A stretch of 38,069 bases of DNA, from assembly GCA_000708525.1 (NCBI GenBank), contig JMRP01000026.1, positions 1-38,069 on the forward strand. Reading direction: 5' to 3'. The position numbers and the translations under genes were made by a program. Numbering within the stretch: the first letter of the stretch is position 1; each line of letters begins with the position of its first letter. Below, one piece after another: positions 1 to 8,758 of this stretch. Source of the stretch: Cyanobium sp. CACIAM 14 (lineage in GTDB: Bacteria > Cyanobacteriota > Cyanobacteriia > PCC-6307 > Cyanobiaceae). The notes beneath the pieces were generated by a model. The model ran no database searches, was not told the origin of the DNA, and was given only the letters and a program-made list of their open reading frames with translations.

Positions 1-22
1 GGGTCATCCTCGTGTCCGCTTC

Positions 23-49
23 GCCCCCTGCCTGTGCAGGGGGCATTTT
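23..49 (+). terminator. Rho-independent terminator of a gene lying upstream of the window
   Basis: A perfect 9-bp stem (GCCCCCTGC at 23-31, GCAGGGGGC at 36-44) with a 4-nt loop is followed by ATTTT. This is a classic intrinsic terminator on the plus strand. It would end a gene that lies left of the window, because no coding frame is visible in the first 140 bases. Confidence 0.75.
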
Positions 50-143
50 GCTGCTGGTCGTCTGGCGGCGGTGGACCCCCTGGCGGTGTGGGGCGGCTGG
101 GTAGGCTCGCTGCTTCGAGATGCCCTCGGGGCAGGGCGTTGCG

Positions 144-1232
144 ATGGGCAGCAGTTTCGGGACGCTTTTCCGCATCAGCACCTTCGGTGAATCCCACGGC
201 GGCGGCGTGGGGGTGATCATCGACGGCTGCCCCCCCCGGCTACCTCTGGATCTCGAGCGGATCCAGGCCGAGCTCGATCGCCGCCGGCCCGGCCAGAGCC
301 GGATCACCACCCCCCGCAAGGAGGACGACCGCGTCGAGCTCCTGAGCGGTCTGCTGGATGGGGTGACCCTGGGGACGCCGATCGCCATGGTGATCCGCAA
401 CAGGAACCAGCGCCCCGGGGACTACCAGGAGATGCAGGTGGCCTTCCGGCCCTCCCACGCCGATGCCACCTACCAGGCGAAATACGGCATCCAGGCCCGC
501 AGCGGCGGCGGCAGGGCCTCGGCCCGGGAAACGATCGGGCGGGTGGCGGCGGGGGCCGTGGCCAAGCAGCTGCTGGCGAAGACCCACGGCACCGAGGTGA
601 TCGCCTGGGTGCGGCGGATCCACACCATCGAGGCCGCCATCGATCCGGCCGCCGTGACCCTGGAGGCGGTGGAGGACAACATCGTGCGCTGCCCCGACCC
701 GGAAGCCGCCGAGCGGATGATCGAGCGCATCGAGGCCATCGGCCGCGAGGGCGATTCCTGCGGAGGGGTGATCGAATGCCTGGTGCGCCGGCCCCCGGTT
801 GGTCTGGGGATGCCGGTGTTCGACAAGCTGGAGGCCGATCTGGCCAAGGCGGTGATGTCGCTGCCGGCCACCAAGGGCTTCGAGATCGGCTCCGGCTTCG
901 GTGGCACCCTGCTGCGGGGGAGCGAGCACAACGACGCCTTCCTGCCCACCGAGGACGGCAGCCTGCGCACCGCCACCAACAACTCCGGCGGCATCCAGGG
1001 GGGCATCAGCAACGGCGAGGAGATCCGGCTGCGGGTGGCCTTCAAGCCCACCGCCACGATCCGCAAGGAGCAGCAGACGGTGAATCCCGCCGGCGAGGCC
1101 ACCACCCTGGCGGCGAAGGGTCGCCACGACCCCTGCGTGCTGCCGCGAGCAGTGCCGATGGTGGAGGCGATGGTCGCCCTGGTGCTGGCCGACCACCTGC
1201 TGCGCCAGCAGGGCCAGTGCAGCCTCTGGTAG
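144..1232 (+). CDS. aroC: Chorismate synthase
   Basis: This cytoplasmic enzyme converts 5-enolpyruvylshikimate-3-phosphate to chorismate, the last common step of aromatic amino acid, folate and quinone synthesis, using reduced FMN. The 362-residue product begins [20 protein letters not shown], the usual cyanobacterial N-terminus. It carries the family signatures [15 protein letters not shown], the glycine-rich [15 protein letters not shown], and a C-terminal [14 protein letters not shown]. Length matches the family. An in-frame ATG at 120 would add eight residues not found in relatives, so the start at 144 is preferred although neither has a clear Shine-Dalgarno. It is convergent with the aldolase gene on its right (19-nt gap). 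Confidence 0.97.
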   Translation: MGSSFGTLFRISTFGESHGGGVGVIIDGCPPRLPLDLERIQAELDRRRPGQSRITTPRKEDDRVELLSGLLDGVTLGTPIAMVIRNRNQRPGDYQEMQVAFRPSHADATYQAKYGIQARSGGGRASARETIGRVAAGAVAKQLLAKTHGTEVIAWVRRIHTIEAAIDPAAVTLEAVEDNIVRCPDPEAAERMIERIEAIGREGDSCGGVIECLVRRPPVGLGMPVFDKLEADLAKAVMSLPATKGFEIGSGFGGTLLRGSEHNDAFLPTEDGSLRTATNNSGGIQGGISNGEEIRLRVAFKPTATIRKEQQTVNPAGEATTLAAKGRHDPCVLPRAVPMVEAMVALVLADHLLRQQGQCSLW

Positions 1233-1251
1233 TTCCGGACCGAGGAAAGCC

Positions 1252-1869
1252 TCAGAGACGCAGGGACAGGTCGGCCAGTAGCTGCCGCAGCGGCCCCTGC
1301 TCAACGCTGGCGGCCTCCCCATCGCCTGCTCCGGCGAGCAGGGACGATCCCAGAGCGACGGCGTCCACGCCGGCGGCCAGCCAGGGGATGACATCCTGGG
1401 GGCGCAGCCCACCGGCGGCGATGCAGAAAGGCAGCGCCCCGCCGAGGGGATCGGCCAGGCGACGCCAGTAACCGATGCCGAGAGTGATGGCAGGGAAGAG
1501 CTTGACGACGGAACATCCCAAGGAGCGGGCCGTGTTCACCTCGCTGGGTGTCATCACGCCGGGCACGAGAGGGAACGCCGCGGCCGCGGCCCGCTCGAGC
1601 AGGGCCCCATCGAGGATGGGGGACACGCCGTAGGAGAACCCCGCCGCCAGCACCGCCTCCAGGGCGGCAGGAGCGCAGATGGAGGCGGCTCCCAGCTGCA
1701 GCGCTGGGAAGGCGTCGACCAATCGCCGGCACTGCTCACTCCAGTGCCGGCCCGGTGCCCAGGCGATCTCCACGTGACGGACGCCCAGATCCTGGAGCTG
1801 CCCGAGCTGGGGAAAGAGCCGTGAGGGCTCACTGCTGCGAAGCACCACCAGAAGGGGCTGGTGGCGCAA
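1252..1869 (-). CDS. eda: KDPG/KHG aldolase (2-dehydro-3-deoxyphosphogluconate aldolase)
   Basis: A class I aldolase of about 205 residues that splits KDPG into pyruvate and glyceraldehyde-3-phosphate (Entner–Doudoroff) or 4-hydroxy-2-oxoglutarate. The TIM-barrel family motifs are visible: VEIAWA in the second strand, PGVMTPSEV, and VVKLFPA, whose Lys is the Schiff-base residue. The start is uncertain. The frame has no ATG or GTG between an in-frame stop inside the ftsH end and this TTG, so TTG at 1869 (residues MRHQPLLVV) is taken; CTG a few codons upstream is the other option. The gene begins 28 nt after the ftsH stop on the same strand, so the two are probably co-transcribed. Confidence 0.88.
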   Translation of the reverse strand: MRHQPLLVVLRSSEPSRLFPQLGQLQDLGVRHVEIAWAPGRHWSEQCRRLVDAFPALQLGAASICAPAALEAVLAAGFSYGVSPILDGALLERAAAAAFPLVPGVMTPSEVNTARSLGCSVVKLFPAITLGIGYWRRLADPLGGALPFCIAAGGLRPQDVIPWLAAGVDAVALGSSLLAGAGDGEAASVEQGPLRQLLADLSLRL

Positions 1870-1897
1870 CGACCGGATCAGGGCTTCGGCCGGCGTC

Positions 1898-3742
1898 TCA
1901 GACGTAGGCCGCCACCGTCACGTCGCGGGAGATCAGCAGCTCCTGGAGTTCCTCGGCATCGACCGTCTCCTTCTCCACCAGCAGTTCGGCCAGCTCATCG
2001 AGCACGGACCGGTTGGCCACGAGCACGTCGGTGGCCCGGCGGTAGGCCTCGGCCACCAGCGCGGATACCTCCTCGTCGATGGCGGCGGCGGTGTCCTCGG
2101 AGAAGTCGCGCTCGGCGGCGATGTCGCGGCCGAGGAACATTCCGCCCTGGGCGCGGCCAAGGGCCACCGGGCCGAGGCGATCGCTCATGCCGAAGCGGGT
2201 GACCATCTGGCGGGCCACCCGCGCCACCTGCTGCAGGTCGTTGGAGGCGCCGGTGGTGACTTCGTCTTCCCCGTAGACGATCTCCTCGGCGACACGGCCG
2301 CCGAGGGCCACGGCCATCTGGTTCTGCAGATAAGCCCGGGAATAGAGCCCGGACTCCATGCGCTCCTCGCTGGGGGTGAAGAAGGTGAGACCGCCAGCCT
2401 GGCCGCGGGGAATGATGCTGATCTTCTGCACCGGGTCGTAATCGGGCATCAGGGCACCCACCAGGGCATGGCCGGCCTCGTGGTACGCCACCAGACGCTT
2501 GCGGCGCTCGCTCATCACCCGGTCCTTCTTCTCGGGGCCTGCCATCACGCGCTCGATGGCGTCGTTGACCTCATCCATCGACACCTCGGCCAGCTGGCGA
2601 CGGGCCGCGAGGATGGCCGCCTCGTTGAGCAGGTTGGCCAGGTCGGCACCGGTGAACCCGGGGGTGCGGCGGGCCACCTTGTCGAGATCGACATCCTTGG
2701 CCAGGGTCTTGCCGCGGGCATGGACACCCAGGATCTGGAGCCGGCCGGCATAGTCGGGACGGTCGACCACCACCTGGCGGTCGAACCGGCCCGGGCGCAT
2801 CAGGGCCGAATCGAGCACGTCGGGGCGGTTGGTGGCTGCGACGATGATGATGCCGGTGTTGCCTTCGAAGCCGTCCATCTCGGTGAGCAGCTGGTTGAGG
2901 GTCTGCTCCCGCTCGTCGTTGCCGCCGCCGAGGCCGGCTCCCCGCTGGCGGCCGACGGCGTCGATCTCGTCGATGAAGACGATGCAGGGGGCATTCTTCT
3001 TGGCCTGCTCGAACAGGTCGCGCACCCGGCTGGCACCAACGCCCACGAACATCTCCACGAACTCCGAGCCGGAGATCGAGAAGAAGGGCACACCCGCCTC
3101 GCCGGCCACGGCCTTGGCAAGCAGGGTCTTGCCGGTGCCCGGAGGGCCCACCAGCAGCACGCCCTTGGGGATCTTGGCGCCGACGGCGGTGAAGCGGTCG
3201 GGGTTCTTGAGGAAGTCGACCACCTCGGTGAGCTCGAGCTTGGCGCCCTCGATGCCGGCCACGTCGCCGAAAGTGACCTGGGTCTGGGGCTCCATCTGCA
3301 CCCGGGCCTTGCTCTTGCCGAAGTTCATGGCCGGATTGCCGCCGCCGCCCTGGGCGCGGCGCAGTAGGAAGAACAGGCCGCCGAGAAGGAGCAGCGGGAA
3401 GATCAGGCTGCCGATGGCCTGCTGCCAGGCGGCCGGCTCCCGGTTGGGCTGCACGGCGATGTCGACGTTGTGGTCGGTGAGCAGCTTGAGCAGGTCCTTG
3501 TCGGGGGCGAGATTGACCACGGCCCGCTGGCCGTCGTTTTCCACCACCTGGGCCGTGCCGCGGTCGGGGGAGATGAGGACCCGCGAGACCTGGTCGGCCT
3601 GCACGGCCTCGACGAAGTCGCTGTAGCGGAGCGTGCGCGGCGCCCGGCCCGGGTCGGGGCGCTCCAGGAAAGCAGTGCCCACGGCGATCATCACGATCAC
3701 CAGGAGCACGTAGAGCCCGGCGTTGCGCCAGCGTTTCTTCAC
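1898..3742 (-). CDS. ftsH: ATP-dependent zinc metalloprotease FtsH (FtsH1/FtsH3-like clade)
   Basis: A 614-residue membrane-anchored AAA+ protease that extracts and degrades damaged or unassembled membrane proteins; in cyanobacteria FtsH hexamers turn over photosystem II D1. Residues 8-27 and about 110-128 are transmembrane, flanking the periplasmic or lumenal FtsH_ext domain. Walker A is GPPGTGKT (199-206), Walker B is VFIDEIDA (about 255-262), the SRH region is near 307-323, and the zinc site is HEAGH (421-425). The GTG start at 3742 has GGGAGG about 8 nt upstream. The N-terminus ([14 protein letters not shown]) and [10 protein letters not shown] region resemble the FtsH1/FtsH3 type rather than FtsH2, from memory only. 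It is followed closely by the aldolase. Confidence 0.96.
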   Translation of the reverse strand: MKKRWRNAGLYVLLVIVMIAVGTAFLERPDPGRAPRTLRYSDFVEAVQADQVSRVLISPDRGTAQVVENDGQRAVVNLAPDKDLLKLLTDHNVDIAVQPNREPAAWQQAIGSLIFPLLLLGGLFFLLRRAQGGGGNPAMNFGKSKARVQMEPQTQVTFGDVAGIEGAKLELTEVVDFLKNPDRFTAVGAKIPKGVLLVGPPGTGKTLLAKAVAGEAGVPFFSISGSEFVEMFVGVGASRVRDLFEQAKKNAPCIVFIDEIDAVGRQRGAGLGGGNDEREQTLNQLLTEMDGFEGNTGIIIVAATNRPDVLDSALMRPGRFDRQVVVDRPDYAGRLQILGVHARGKTLAKDVDLDKVARRTPGFTGADLANLLNEAAILAARRQLAEVSMDEVNDAIERVMAGPEKKDRVMSERRKRLVAYHEAGHALVGALMPDYDPVQKISIIPRGQAGGLTFFTPSEERMESGLYSRAYLQNQMAVALGGRVAEEIVYGEDEVTTGASNDLQQVARVARQMVTRFGMSDRLGPVALGRAQGGMFLGRDIAAERDFSEDTAAAIDEEVSALVAEAYRRATDVLVANRSVLDELAELLVEKETVDAEELQELLISRDVTVAAYV

Positions 3743-3789
3743 GAGCCTGCCTCCCTGTATGAGGATGAAAGTAACGGAATGTTAACGAT

Positions 3790-3803
3790 GCCCGCTGACG
3801 GGC
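3790..3803 (-). terminator. Possible weak terminator after sat
   Basis: A 5-bp GC stem (GCCCG/CGGGC) with a 4-nt loop lies just downstream of the ATP sulfurylase stop on the minus strand and is followed by a moderately T-rich stretch (ATCGTTAACATT). It is weak, and could equally be part of the ftsH leader. Confidence 0.3.
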
Positions 3804-3809
3804 GGGTGC

Positions 3810-5015
3810 TCAGGCGGCGGCCCGCAGCACCTCCACCACGCTACGGAAGGCGAACCATTCCGGGATCTCCTCCCCGCCCCGCAGCATCTGGCGGAACTGG
3901 GTGCCGCTCAGCTTGCGGACGTGCAGCCCCCGGGCCTGGGCATGCTCGGCCGTGACGTAGCCCTCCTCCTCGGTGTAGACGAGGTTGAGGGAGGGGACCG
4001 TCTCCATGCCCAGTTCCGTGGCATGGTCGCGGGCGAAGTCCTGGGCCTCGTAGGGGCCGTAGAAGTCCTCGCCGGTGAGCGACGATTTGCATCCCGCCAT
4101 GTCCCTGCCGATGATGAAGTGGGTGCACCCGTAGTTCTTGCGGATGATCATGTGCTGCAGCGCCTCTCTGGGGCCGGCCATGTGCATCGAGTAAGGCAGG
4201 TAGGCCCAGCGGATGCGGGGGTTGGCGACCTCCTCGGCCAGGCGCTCGTAGGTCTGGAAGCGCACCTCGCCGGCGATGTCGTCCTCCTGGGTGGGGCCGC
4301 AGGTGGGGTGAACCAGCACCACGGCCTGGCGGCTCACGTTGGGAGCGTCGAGAGCTCGGGTGAAGAGTTCGTAGTGGGCGCGGTGGATGGGGTTGCGGCA
4401 CTGGAACGCGACCACGTCCTGCCCATGGGGCAGGGTGGCGCGCACCTCGGCGGGCGTGCGGCAGGGGAAGACCCGCCGCGGCAGCCCCAGTCCCCGGAGG
4501 CGTCCCCCGAGGTAGTAGCGGCCGCGCTCCGTGGCGATCATGCGCACCGCGGGGTGCTCGAGCGAGGTGGTGCCGTAGCAGCCCTTGGCCTCCACCACCT
4601 TGTCGGGCTCCCAGCGGCTCTCCACGGTGAGCACGGCAAGGTCCTGCCCCTGGTAGGTGAGCAGGAGCCGGTCCCCCACCGCGATGCTGGCGTCGTCGGT
4701 GTCGAAGACGATCGGCAAACCGAAGAGGAGGCCGCTGGTGGTGCGGTGGCCCGCCACCACGGCCTCGTAGTCCTCCCGGTGCATGAAGCCGCGCAGGGGG
4801 GAGAACCCACCCACGATCAGCAGCTCCACGTCGCAGGCGTTGCGGTGGCTGCATTCCACCACCCGATCCACGGAGGCGCGGGCTTCCCGGCAGGCCTCCT
4901 CCCGCTGCTCCTCGGCCACCATCAGATCCACCAGAGAGCCGCCGTGGGGCGTGATCAGCCCGGAGGAGAAGGAAGGATGGCCGGCGTCGCTGGGGGCGCT
5001 GTGGGCGATCGTCAT
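3810..5015 (-). CDS. sat: Sulfate adenylyltransferase (ATP sulfurylase)
   Basis: Catalyses ATP + sulfate to adenosine 5'-phosphosulfate + PPi, the entry step of assimilatory sulfate reduction. The 401-residue product has the PUA-like N-terminal domain (VGGFSPLRGFM) and the nucleotide-binding catalytic domain. The HxGH-like motif appears as QCRNPIHRAHYELF (from about residue 205), followed by the nucleotide-loop segment GRDMAGCK. The ATG at 5015 (MTIAHSAPSD) is preferred because it gives the usual length; in-frame upstream starts at 5051 and 5075 would overlap the psbO terminator. It is a single-domain prokaryotic enzyme with no APS-kinase fusion. It is separated from ftsH by 67 nt. Confidence 0.95.
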   Translation of the reverse strand: MTIAHSAPSDAGHPSFSSGLITPHGGSLVDLMVAEEQREEACREARASVDRVVECSHRNACDVELLIVGGFSPLRGFMHREDYEAVVAGHRTTSGLLFGLPIVFDTDDASIAVGDRLLLTYQGQDLAVLTVESRWEPDKVVEAKGCYGTTSLEHPAVRMIATERGRYYLGGRLRGLGLPRRVFPCRTPAEVRATLPHGQDVVAFQCRNPIHRAHYELFTRALDAPNVSRQAVVLVHPTCGPTQEDDIAGEVRFQTYERLAEEVANPRIRWAYLPYSMHMAGPREALQHMIIRKNYGCTHFIIGRDMAGCKSSLTGEDFYGPYEAQDFARDHATELGMETVPSLNLVYTEEEGYVTAEHAQARGLHVRKLSGTQFRQMLRGGEEIPEWFAFRSVVEVLRAAA

Positions 5016-5074
5016 GGCGACGGGCCGAGGAGGGAATGAATGGCACCCCATCCTCCCAGACCGGTGCACGGCCA

Positions 5075-5098
5075 TAAAAAAGGGGCCCCGCAGGCCCC
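5075..5098 (-). terminator. Rho-independent terminator of psbO
   Basis: Read on the minus strand, GGGGCC and GGCCCC pair around a short loop and are followed by TTTTTTAT. It lies about 40 nt after the psbO stop and just upstream of the sat start, so it separates the very highly expressed psbO from sat. Confidence 0.8.
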
Positions 5099-5138
5099 CG
5101 GAGCCGCCGGACCGTGCCGGCGGCAGCGCAGCGTGGCC

Positions 5139-5957
5139 TCAGGCCTTGTCGAGACGGCCGTAGAGCTCGCCGCTGATCTTCACATCGACCGCCTGCTTGC
5201 CGCCCATGTCAGTGTCGGAGGGCTGGATGGCGGTGAACACGCCGGCGAACTCACCGGTGGCCGGGTCGACCTTGGTGATCGAGAGGTCCATGGTGCCTGT
5301 GCCCTGGACGTAGCGCTTGACGTTCTCCTTGAGGAGCTCCTCGTCGTCTCCGGCGGGCACCAGGCCCACGGCGCTGCTGTAGCCCGTGGTGAGGCCCCGG
5401 CCCTTGGGATCCAGGAAGTTGCTGGTGCGGTAGCTGGGGGCGCGGTACTCGCCCTTGAGGTCGGTGCTGGTGGAGAGGGAGGTGCCACTGGCTTCCGCCT
5501 TCAGTTCCTTGCTGGAGAACATGAAGGGAACTTCCTCACCGCCGGGGAGCAGCACGGTGATCGGCTGGAAGTCGATGCCGCCCAGTTCCTTGAAGATCAG
5601 CTTGTCGCCGGAGACGGTGAGGTCGCCATAGACCTGATCGAGGCTGGAGGTGTAGCGGGTGAGGATCTTGCCGGGCACGAACTGGGCTTCCTGGCGCTTG
5701 TTGGCCGGTTCCCCCTTCACGAACACTTCCGAGGGATGCATGCAGATCTCACGCAGCTGGTAGCGCCCGGAGGCCTCGAGGGGAATGCTGCCGCGGGCCG
5801 TATCGGGCAGGGTCGGGCAGTTGTTGGCCAGACCGGTGTTGTGGATGTCGTCGTAGGTGAGATTGGCCCGATCGACGGCCTTGGCCCCGCCGCTGCATGC
5901 GGACACCAGGGTCAGGCACAGAGCCAGCACGAGGGCCAGCAGGGGACGGAAACGCAT
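5139..5957 (-). CDS. psbO: Photosystem II manganese-stabilising protein PsbO
   Basis: The lumenal extrinsic protein that stabilises the Mn4CaO5 cluster of photosystem II. The 272-residue precursor has a basic, hydrophobic signal peptide (residues 1-20), then the mature start region ANLTYDDIHNTGLANNCPTL. The two conserved cysteines that form the PsbO disulfide appear as NNCPTL and REICMHP. The family segment GGIDFQPITVLLPGGEEVPF and the C-terminal GELYGRL are present. The signal peptide ends V-S-A-C-S (Cys21), which fits a lipobox, so a lipid-anchored form is possible; a type I site after AKA is the alternative. ATG 5957 is chosen because the in-frame extension upstream is implausible. The gene has its own terminator and diverges from the gene at 6070. 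Confidence 0.97.
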   Translation of the reverse strand: MRFRPLLALVLALCLTLVSACSGGAKAVDRANLTYDDIHNTGLANNCPTLPDTARGSIPLEASGRYQLREICMHPSEVFVKGEPANKRQEAQFVPGKILTRYTSSLDQVYGDLTVSGDKLIFKELGGIDFQPITVLLPGGEEVPFMFSSKELKAEASGTSLSTSTDLKGEYRAPSYRTSNFLDPKGRGLTTGYSSAVGLVPAGDDEELLKENVKRYVQGTGTMDLSITKVDPATGEFAGVFTAIQPSDTDMGGKQAVDVKISGELYGRLDKA

Positions 5958-6000
5958 GAGGAGAAGCCGCAGAGACGGAACAGGAACTGGGCTGGCCGGG

Positions 6001-6040
6001 ATCCTACCGGTGCAAAACGCCCATTCCTGATGGGTTGCAC
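6001..6040. promoter_or_regulatory. Divergent psbO/6070 intergenic region with hairpin and possible psbO -10 box
   Basis: The 112-nt divergent space holds a two-part palindrome: GTGCAA at 6010-6015 pairs with TTGCAC at 6035-6040, and CCCAT (6020-6024) with ATGGG (6030-6034). On the minus strand TAGGAT (complement of 6001-6006) is a plausible psbO -10 hexamer about 43 nt before the ATG; no convincing -35 is seen. Assignment is by pattern only. Confidence 0.3.
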
Positions 6041-6069
6041 GGGCTCTCAACAACCTGTATGAGAGGGCG

Positions 6070-6456
6070 ATGACCCTGCCCAGCACCGACCCGATCAGCC
6101 CATCCGCACCCTCCGCGGAATCTTCCGAAAACCCCGGGAGGCCCCCGTCCTGCCCCGCCTCCTCCCGGGAGCCTGCCCCGCCGCTCGGCGAGCAGATCGA
6201 GACCCATCTCGCCGCCCTGCTGGCGATCGCCGAGCAGCTCTCCGCCCGTCCGGAGGAGCTCCTCGAGCTGCTCCGCCGCATCGAGAAGCTGCACCGCGCC
6301 ATCCAGGACGGTCCCTTCCGCAGCAGCCTGCCCAGCGATCGCAACGGTCTCTTCGCCCTGCTCTCGGAGATGGAGGCCAGCGGCGGCTGGCCCTACATCC
6401 CCCGTCTGCAGCTGCGCACCTTCATCGACCTGCTGGCTCCCGATCCGGAGACCTGA
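6070..6456 (+). CDS. Conserved hypothetical protein (cyanobacterial)
   Basis: A 128-residue protein of unknown function. The first 40 residues are Pro/Ser-rich and low complexity. The remainder is predicted helical with Leu/Glu-rich repeats (HLAALLAIAEQLSARPEELL, then LLRRIEKLHRAIQDGPFRS), ending in an aromatic segment (GGWPYIPRLQLRTFIDLLAP). No signal peptide or membrane segment is visible. It diverges from psbO and its 3' end overlaps the convergent coaBC by 35 nt. I do not recognise a family; the codon usage and GC match the neighbours, so it is probably real. Confidence 0.65.
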   Translation: MTLPSTDPISPSAPSAESSENPGRPPSCPASSREPAPPLGEQIETHLAALLAIAEQLSARPEELLELLRRIEKLHRAIQDGPFRSSLPSDRNGLFALLSEMEASGGWPYIPRLQLRTFIDLLAPDPET

Positions 6457-7720
6457 ACGCCACCGCCTCGGCGAGGGCCGAGAGGAGCCGATGGGCCAGG
6501 GCCAGCTTGCCGGTGGACGCGAGGCGGCGTTCCCTCGCCCCCGGCCCGAGCAGCCAGCCTTCGTTGCTGGCGGCGGCGAAACCCGCCCCGTCCCGATCGA
6601 TCGGGTTCGCGAACAGCAGATCGCAGCCCTTGCGGGCGAACTTGGCCCTGGCCGCCTCCAGCACCGCGCCGCTCTGGGCGGCGAAGCCCAGGATCGCCTG
6701 TCCGGGCGGCCGCCGTCGCACCAGTTCCGCCAGCAGATCGGGCACCGGCTCCCAGCCGGAGCTGAGGGACGCCTCCAGGTCGTGCTTGGCGAGCTTGCCG
6801 GGCTCGGGAGCGCTGCGGCGGTGGTCTGCCACGGCGGCGGCCATGGCGATGGCGTCGGCCCCGCCCTGAAGGCGCTGCAGCGCGGCCTCCATCTCCGCGG
6901 CGGTCATGACGGGCCACCTCTGGAGCCCTTCCAGCCAGTCCGGGTCAAGGGCCAGGGGCCCATGCACCAGATCCACCGCGGCCCCGCGCAGGCGGGCGGC
7001 CTGGGCCAGCAGGACCCCCATGCGGCCGGTGCTGGGGTTGGTGAGGCAGCGGGCCCGATCGAGGGGCTCCCGGGTGGGACCAGCGCTCACCAGCAGGCGC
7101 CGCCCCTGCCAGTCCCGGCCCCAGCCAGCCAGCAGCAGCGACTCCAGGGCCAGCAGCAGCACACCGGGGGCCGCCATGCGCCCGTCGCCGACCCGATCGC
7201 AGGCCAGCAGACCGCTGCCGGGCTCCAGTGGCAGCACCCGCTCCCAGCGCTGCAACTCCTTCCAGTTGCGGCGGACGGCCGGGGCCGCCCACATGGCGCT
7301 GTTCATGGCCGGCGCGGCCAGGACGGGCGCCTCGCAGGCGATCAGGGTGCTGGCCAGCAGGGTGTCGGCCAGGCCATGGACCCAGCGGGCCAGGGTGGTG
7401 GCGCTCAGGGGGGCCAGCAGCACCACCTCGGCCCACTCGGCCAGCTCGATGTGCAGGGGCCTCGGCGCCTGGTGGCTCCATTGATCGGCCTCCACGCGAC
7501 AGGGTTCGCGGCTGAGGCTGGCGAGGGCCACCGCACTCACCAGCCGCTCGGCACTCGGACTGAGCACGCAGCGCACCCTTGCCCCGCGCTGCACCAGGGC
7601 GCTCACCACCAGAGGCAGCTTCACGGCGGCGATGCTGCCGCTGATCAGCACCAGCACGCGCCGGCCGGCGAGGGGATCGCCACCTCCCCCGTCGCTGGCC
7701 GGGACCGGATCGGGGCCCAT
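6422..7720 (-). CDS. coaBC: Bifunctional phosphopantothenoylcysteine decarboxylase / phosphopantothenate–cysteine ligase
   Basis: Carries out two successive steps of coenzyme A synthesis: ligation of cysteine to 4'-phosphopantothenate, then FMN-dependent decarboxylation. The N-terminal flavoprotein domain (about residues 20-195) has GSIAAVK, HIELAEWAE with the catalytic His near residue 90, PAMNSAMW (137-144) and the lid motif CDRVGDGRM with Cys174. The C-terminal CoaB domain starts near 208 with SAGPTREPLD, TNPSTGRMG, AAVADHR and LFANPID. Length (432 aa) is normal. The ATG lies 2 nt after the DUF2555 stop, so the two are likely an operon. The 3' end overlaps the convergent hypothetical gene. 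Confidence 0.95.
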   Translation of the reverse strand: MGPDPVPASDGGGGDPLAGRRVLVLISGSIAAVKLPLVVSALVQRGARVRCVLSPSAERLVSAVALASLSREPCRVEADQWSHQAPRPLHIELAEWAEVVLLAPLSATTLARWVHGLADTLLASTLIACEAPVLAAPAMNSAMWAAPAVRRNWKELQRWERVLPLEPGSGLLACDRVGDGRMAAPGVLLLALESLLLAGWGRDWQGRRLLVSAGPTREPLDRARCLTNPSTGRMGVLLAQAARLRGAAVDLVHGPLALDPDWLEGLQRWPVMTAAEMEAALQRLQGGADAIAMAAAVADHRRSAPEPGKLAKHDLEASLSSGWEPVPDLLAELVRRRPPGQAILGFAAQSGAVLEAARAKFARKGCDLLFANPIDRDGAGFAAASNEGWLLGPGARERRLASTGKLALAHRLLSALAEAVAFRSPDREPAGR

Positions 7721-7722
7721 CC

Positions 7723-7941
7723 TCAGGCCTCGTCGAAGGGTTCCTGATCCACCAGATGGACGTAGGGACGGGCCAGCTCGGGGCGGTGGATGGCGAGGGC
7801 CCGCAGCAGGTGCCAGTCGGACAGGCCCTCGAAGGGGGAGGGGTAGTCGTCGTCCTCGAGGCGCCTCGCCAGTTCGGCCATGGCCTGCTCGTCGAAAGCC
7901 GCGAGGCGCTCGGGGGTGATGGCGGGGCTGGGATCAACCAC
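7723..7941 (-). CDS. DUF2555 family protein
   Basis: A 72-residue cyanobacteria-specific protein of unknown function. The hallmark core LARRLEDDDYPSPFEGLSDW, followed by HLLRALAIHRPEL, is recognisable. It starts with GTG at 7941 (MVDPSPAITP). No membrane segment or signal is seen. It is immediately upstream of coaBC (2-nt gap), suggesting joint expression, but nothing in the sequence ties it functionally to CoA synthesis. Confidence 0.85.
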   Translation of the reverse strand: MVDPSPAITPERLAAFDEQAMAELARRLEDDDYPSPFEGLSDWHLLRALAIHRPELARPYVHLVDQEPFDEA

Positions 7942-7989
7942 GGCGGAAACCTGAAAGGGGTGACGGGGTGGTGATAATGGCGGTCGACA

Positions 7990-8062
7990 GGGGAATTAGC
8001 TCAGCTGGTAGAGCGCTGCGATCGCACCGCAGAGGTCAGGGGTTCGAGTCCCCTATTCTCCA
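7990..8062 (+). tRNA. tRNA-Ala (anticodon CGC)
   Basis: A 73-nt cloverleaf can be folded by hand: acceptor GGGGAAT/ATTCTCC, D arm GCTC-GAGC, anticodon stem CTGCG/CGCAG with loop ATCGCAC (anticodon CGC, reading GCG), and T arm AGGGG-TTCGAGT-CCCCT. The G3:U70 wobble pair, the alanine identity element, is present (G3 at 7992, T70 at 8059). The 3' CCA is not encoded. GCG-rich codon use in this genome fits a dedicated CGC isoacceptor. Confidence 0.95.
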
Positions 8063-8209
8063 TCCGACCCTCTCGATTCCTGGGGTCTTGGGCCCGGCCC
8101 CTGACGCTCTTTACCCTGAGTGGGCCGCAGCGTGAACGCCGGCGCGAAACGCACCCTATGTTGAGCCACCTGGCCGCGCCTCCCTGACGGCTCGGTGCCG
8201 GCACCCCCG

Positions 8210-8371
8210 ATGAACTGGAGCAGCGAAGCGGAAGACAGCCTCAGGGAGATCCCCTTCGTGGTGCGGCCGATCATCCGCCGGCGGATCGAATCCCTGGCCC
8301 GGGAGGCCGGTCTGGAGACCGTGGACCTGACCTTCTACGAGCAGGCGAAAGAGCGTTTCGGCCGGAAGTGA
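8210..8371 (+). CDS. Small stand-alone PCP_red (protochlorophyllide-reductase-like) domain protein
   Basis: A 53-residue frame, ATG to TGA, begins MNWSSEAEDSLREIPFVVRP and continues with an RRRIESLAREAG segment and TVDLTFYEQAKERFG. The pattern (Trp, acidic AExxLxxIP, FVR, RRxIE, Ax-x-G) is that of the PCP_red domain found at the C-terminus of the ChlB/BchB subunit of light-independent protochlorophyllide reductase. Here it stands alone. A GTG 15 nt upstream (8195) is an alternative start. It sits 147 nt after tRNA-Ala and 44 nt before the next small gene. Function is not known; a role with chlorophyll enzymes is inference from the domain only. Confidence 0.75.
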   Translation: MNWSSEAEDSLREIPFVVRPIIRRRIESLAREAGLETVDLTFYEQAKERFGRK

Positions 8372-8415
8372 AACGGCGATGGGGTAAAAGAGGGGGTTGA
8401 ACAGGGGCCCGCTCA

Positions 8416-8613
8416 ATGTCGCAGTCCAAGCGCGAACAGGTTGTCAGTCATCTGCGCTACATCCGGCAGGAGTTGCGCGAGATGCATCAGGGCGTGATGG
8501 AGGACGGCCTGCTCCCCGAGGCGGGCGAAGTGCGGGGCGTGATGGCCCAGATGGAGGCTCTGCTGGAACTTCTGGAGGGCAAGGGATCCCGCAAGAAGGA
8601 AGGCGAGGTCTAA
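8416..8613 (+). CDS. Conserved small hypothetical protein
   Basis: A 65-residue, highly charged, probably all-helical protein (REQVVSHLRYIRQELREMHQ, then AQMEALLELLEG, ending in a basic KGSRKKEGEV tail). ATG at 8416. No known domain is recognised. It lies 44 nt after the PCP_red gene and is followed about 120 nt later by a strong terminator, so the two small genes may share a transcript. Confidence 0.65.
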   Translation: MSQSKREQVVSHLRYIRQELREMHQGVMEDGLLPEAGEVRGVMAQMEALLELLEGKGSRKKEGEV

Positions 8614-8731
8614 GCCGGGCCATCGGAGGAGGCCCCGGGCGTCAAGCCCCCACAGGGACGCTCCGGTCAGCGGCCGCCCCCCCTTGCTCCGGCGCGAAGA
8701 GATTGGTTTGCTTGTGAGGTCCCCATCACCC

Positions 8732-8758
8732 GCCCGGGCCTCGGCCTCGGGCTTTTTT
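8732..8758 (+). terminator. Rho-independent terminator
   Basis: GCCCGGG (8732-8738) pairs with CTCGGGC (8746-8752, one G:T) and is followed by six T. It terminates the transcript of the small genes at 8210-8613. Confidence 0.75.

Noticed and set aside
240-1412. A 390-codon antisense frame over aroC
   Set aside because: aroC signatures are complete on the plus strand; the antisense frame shows no domain.
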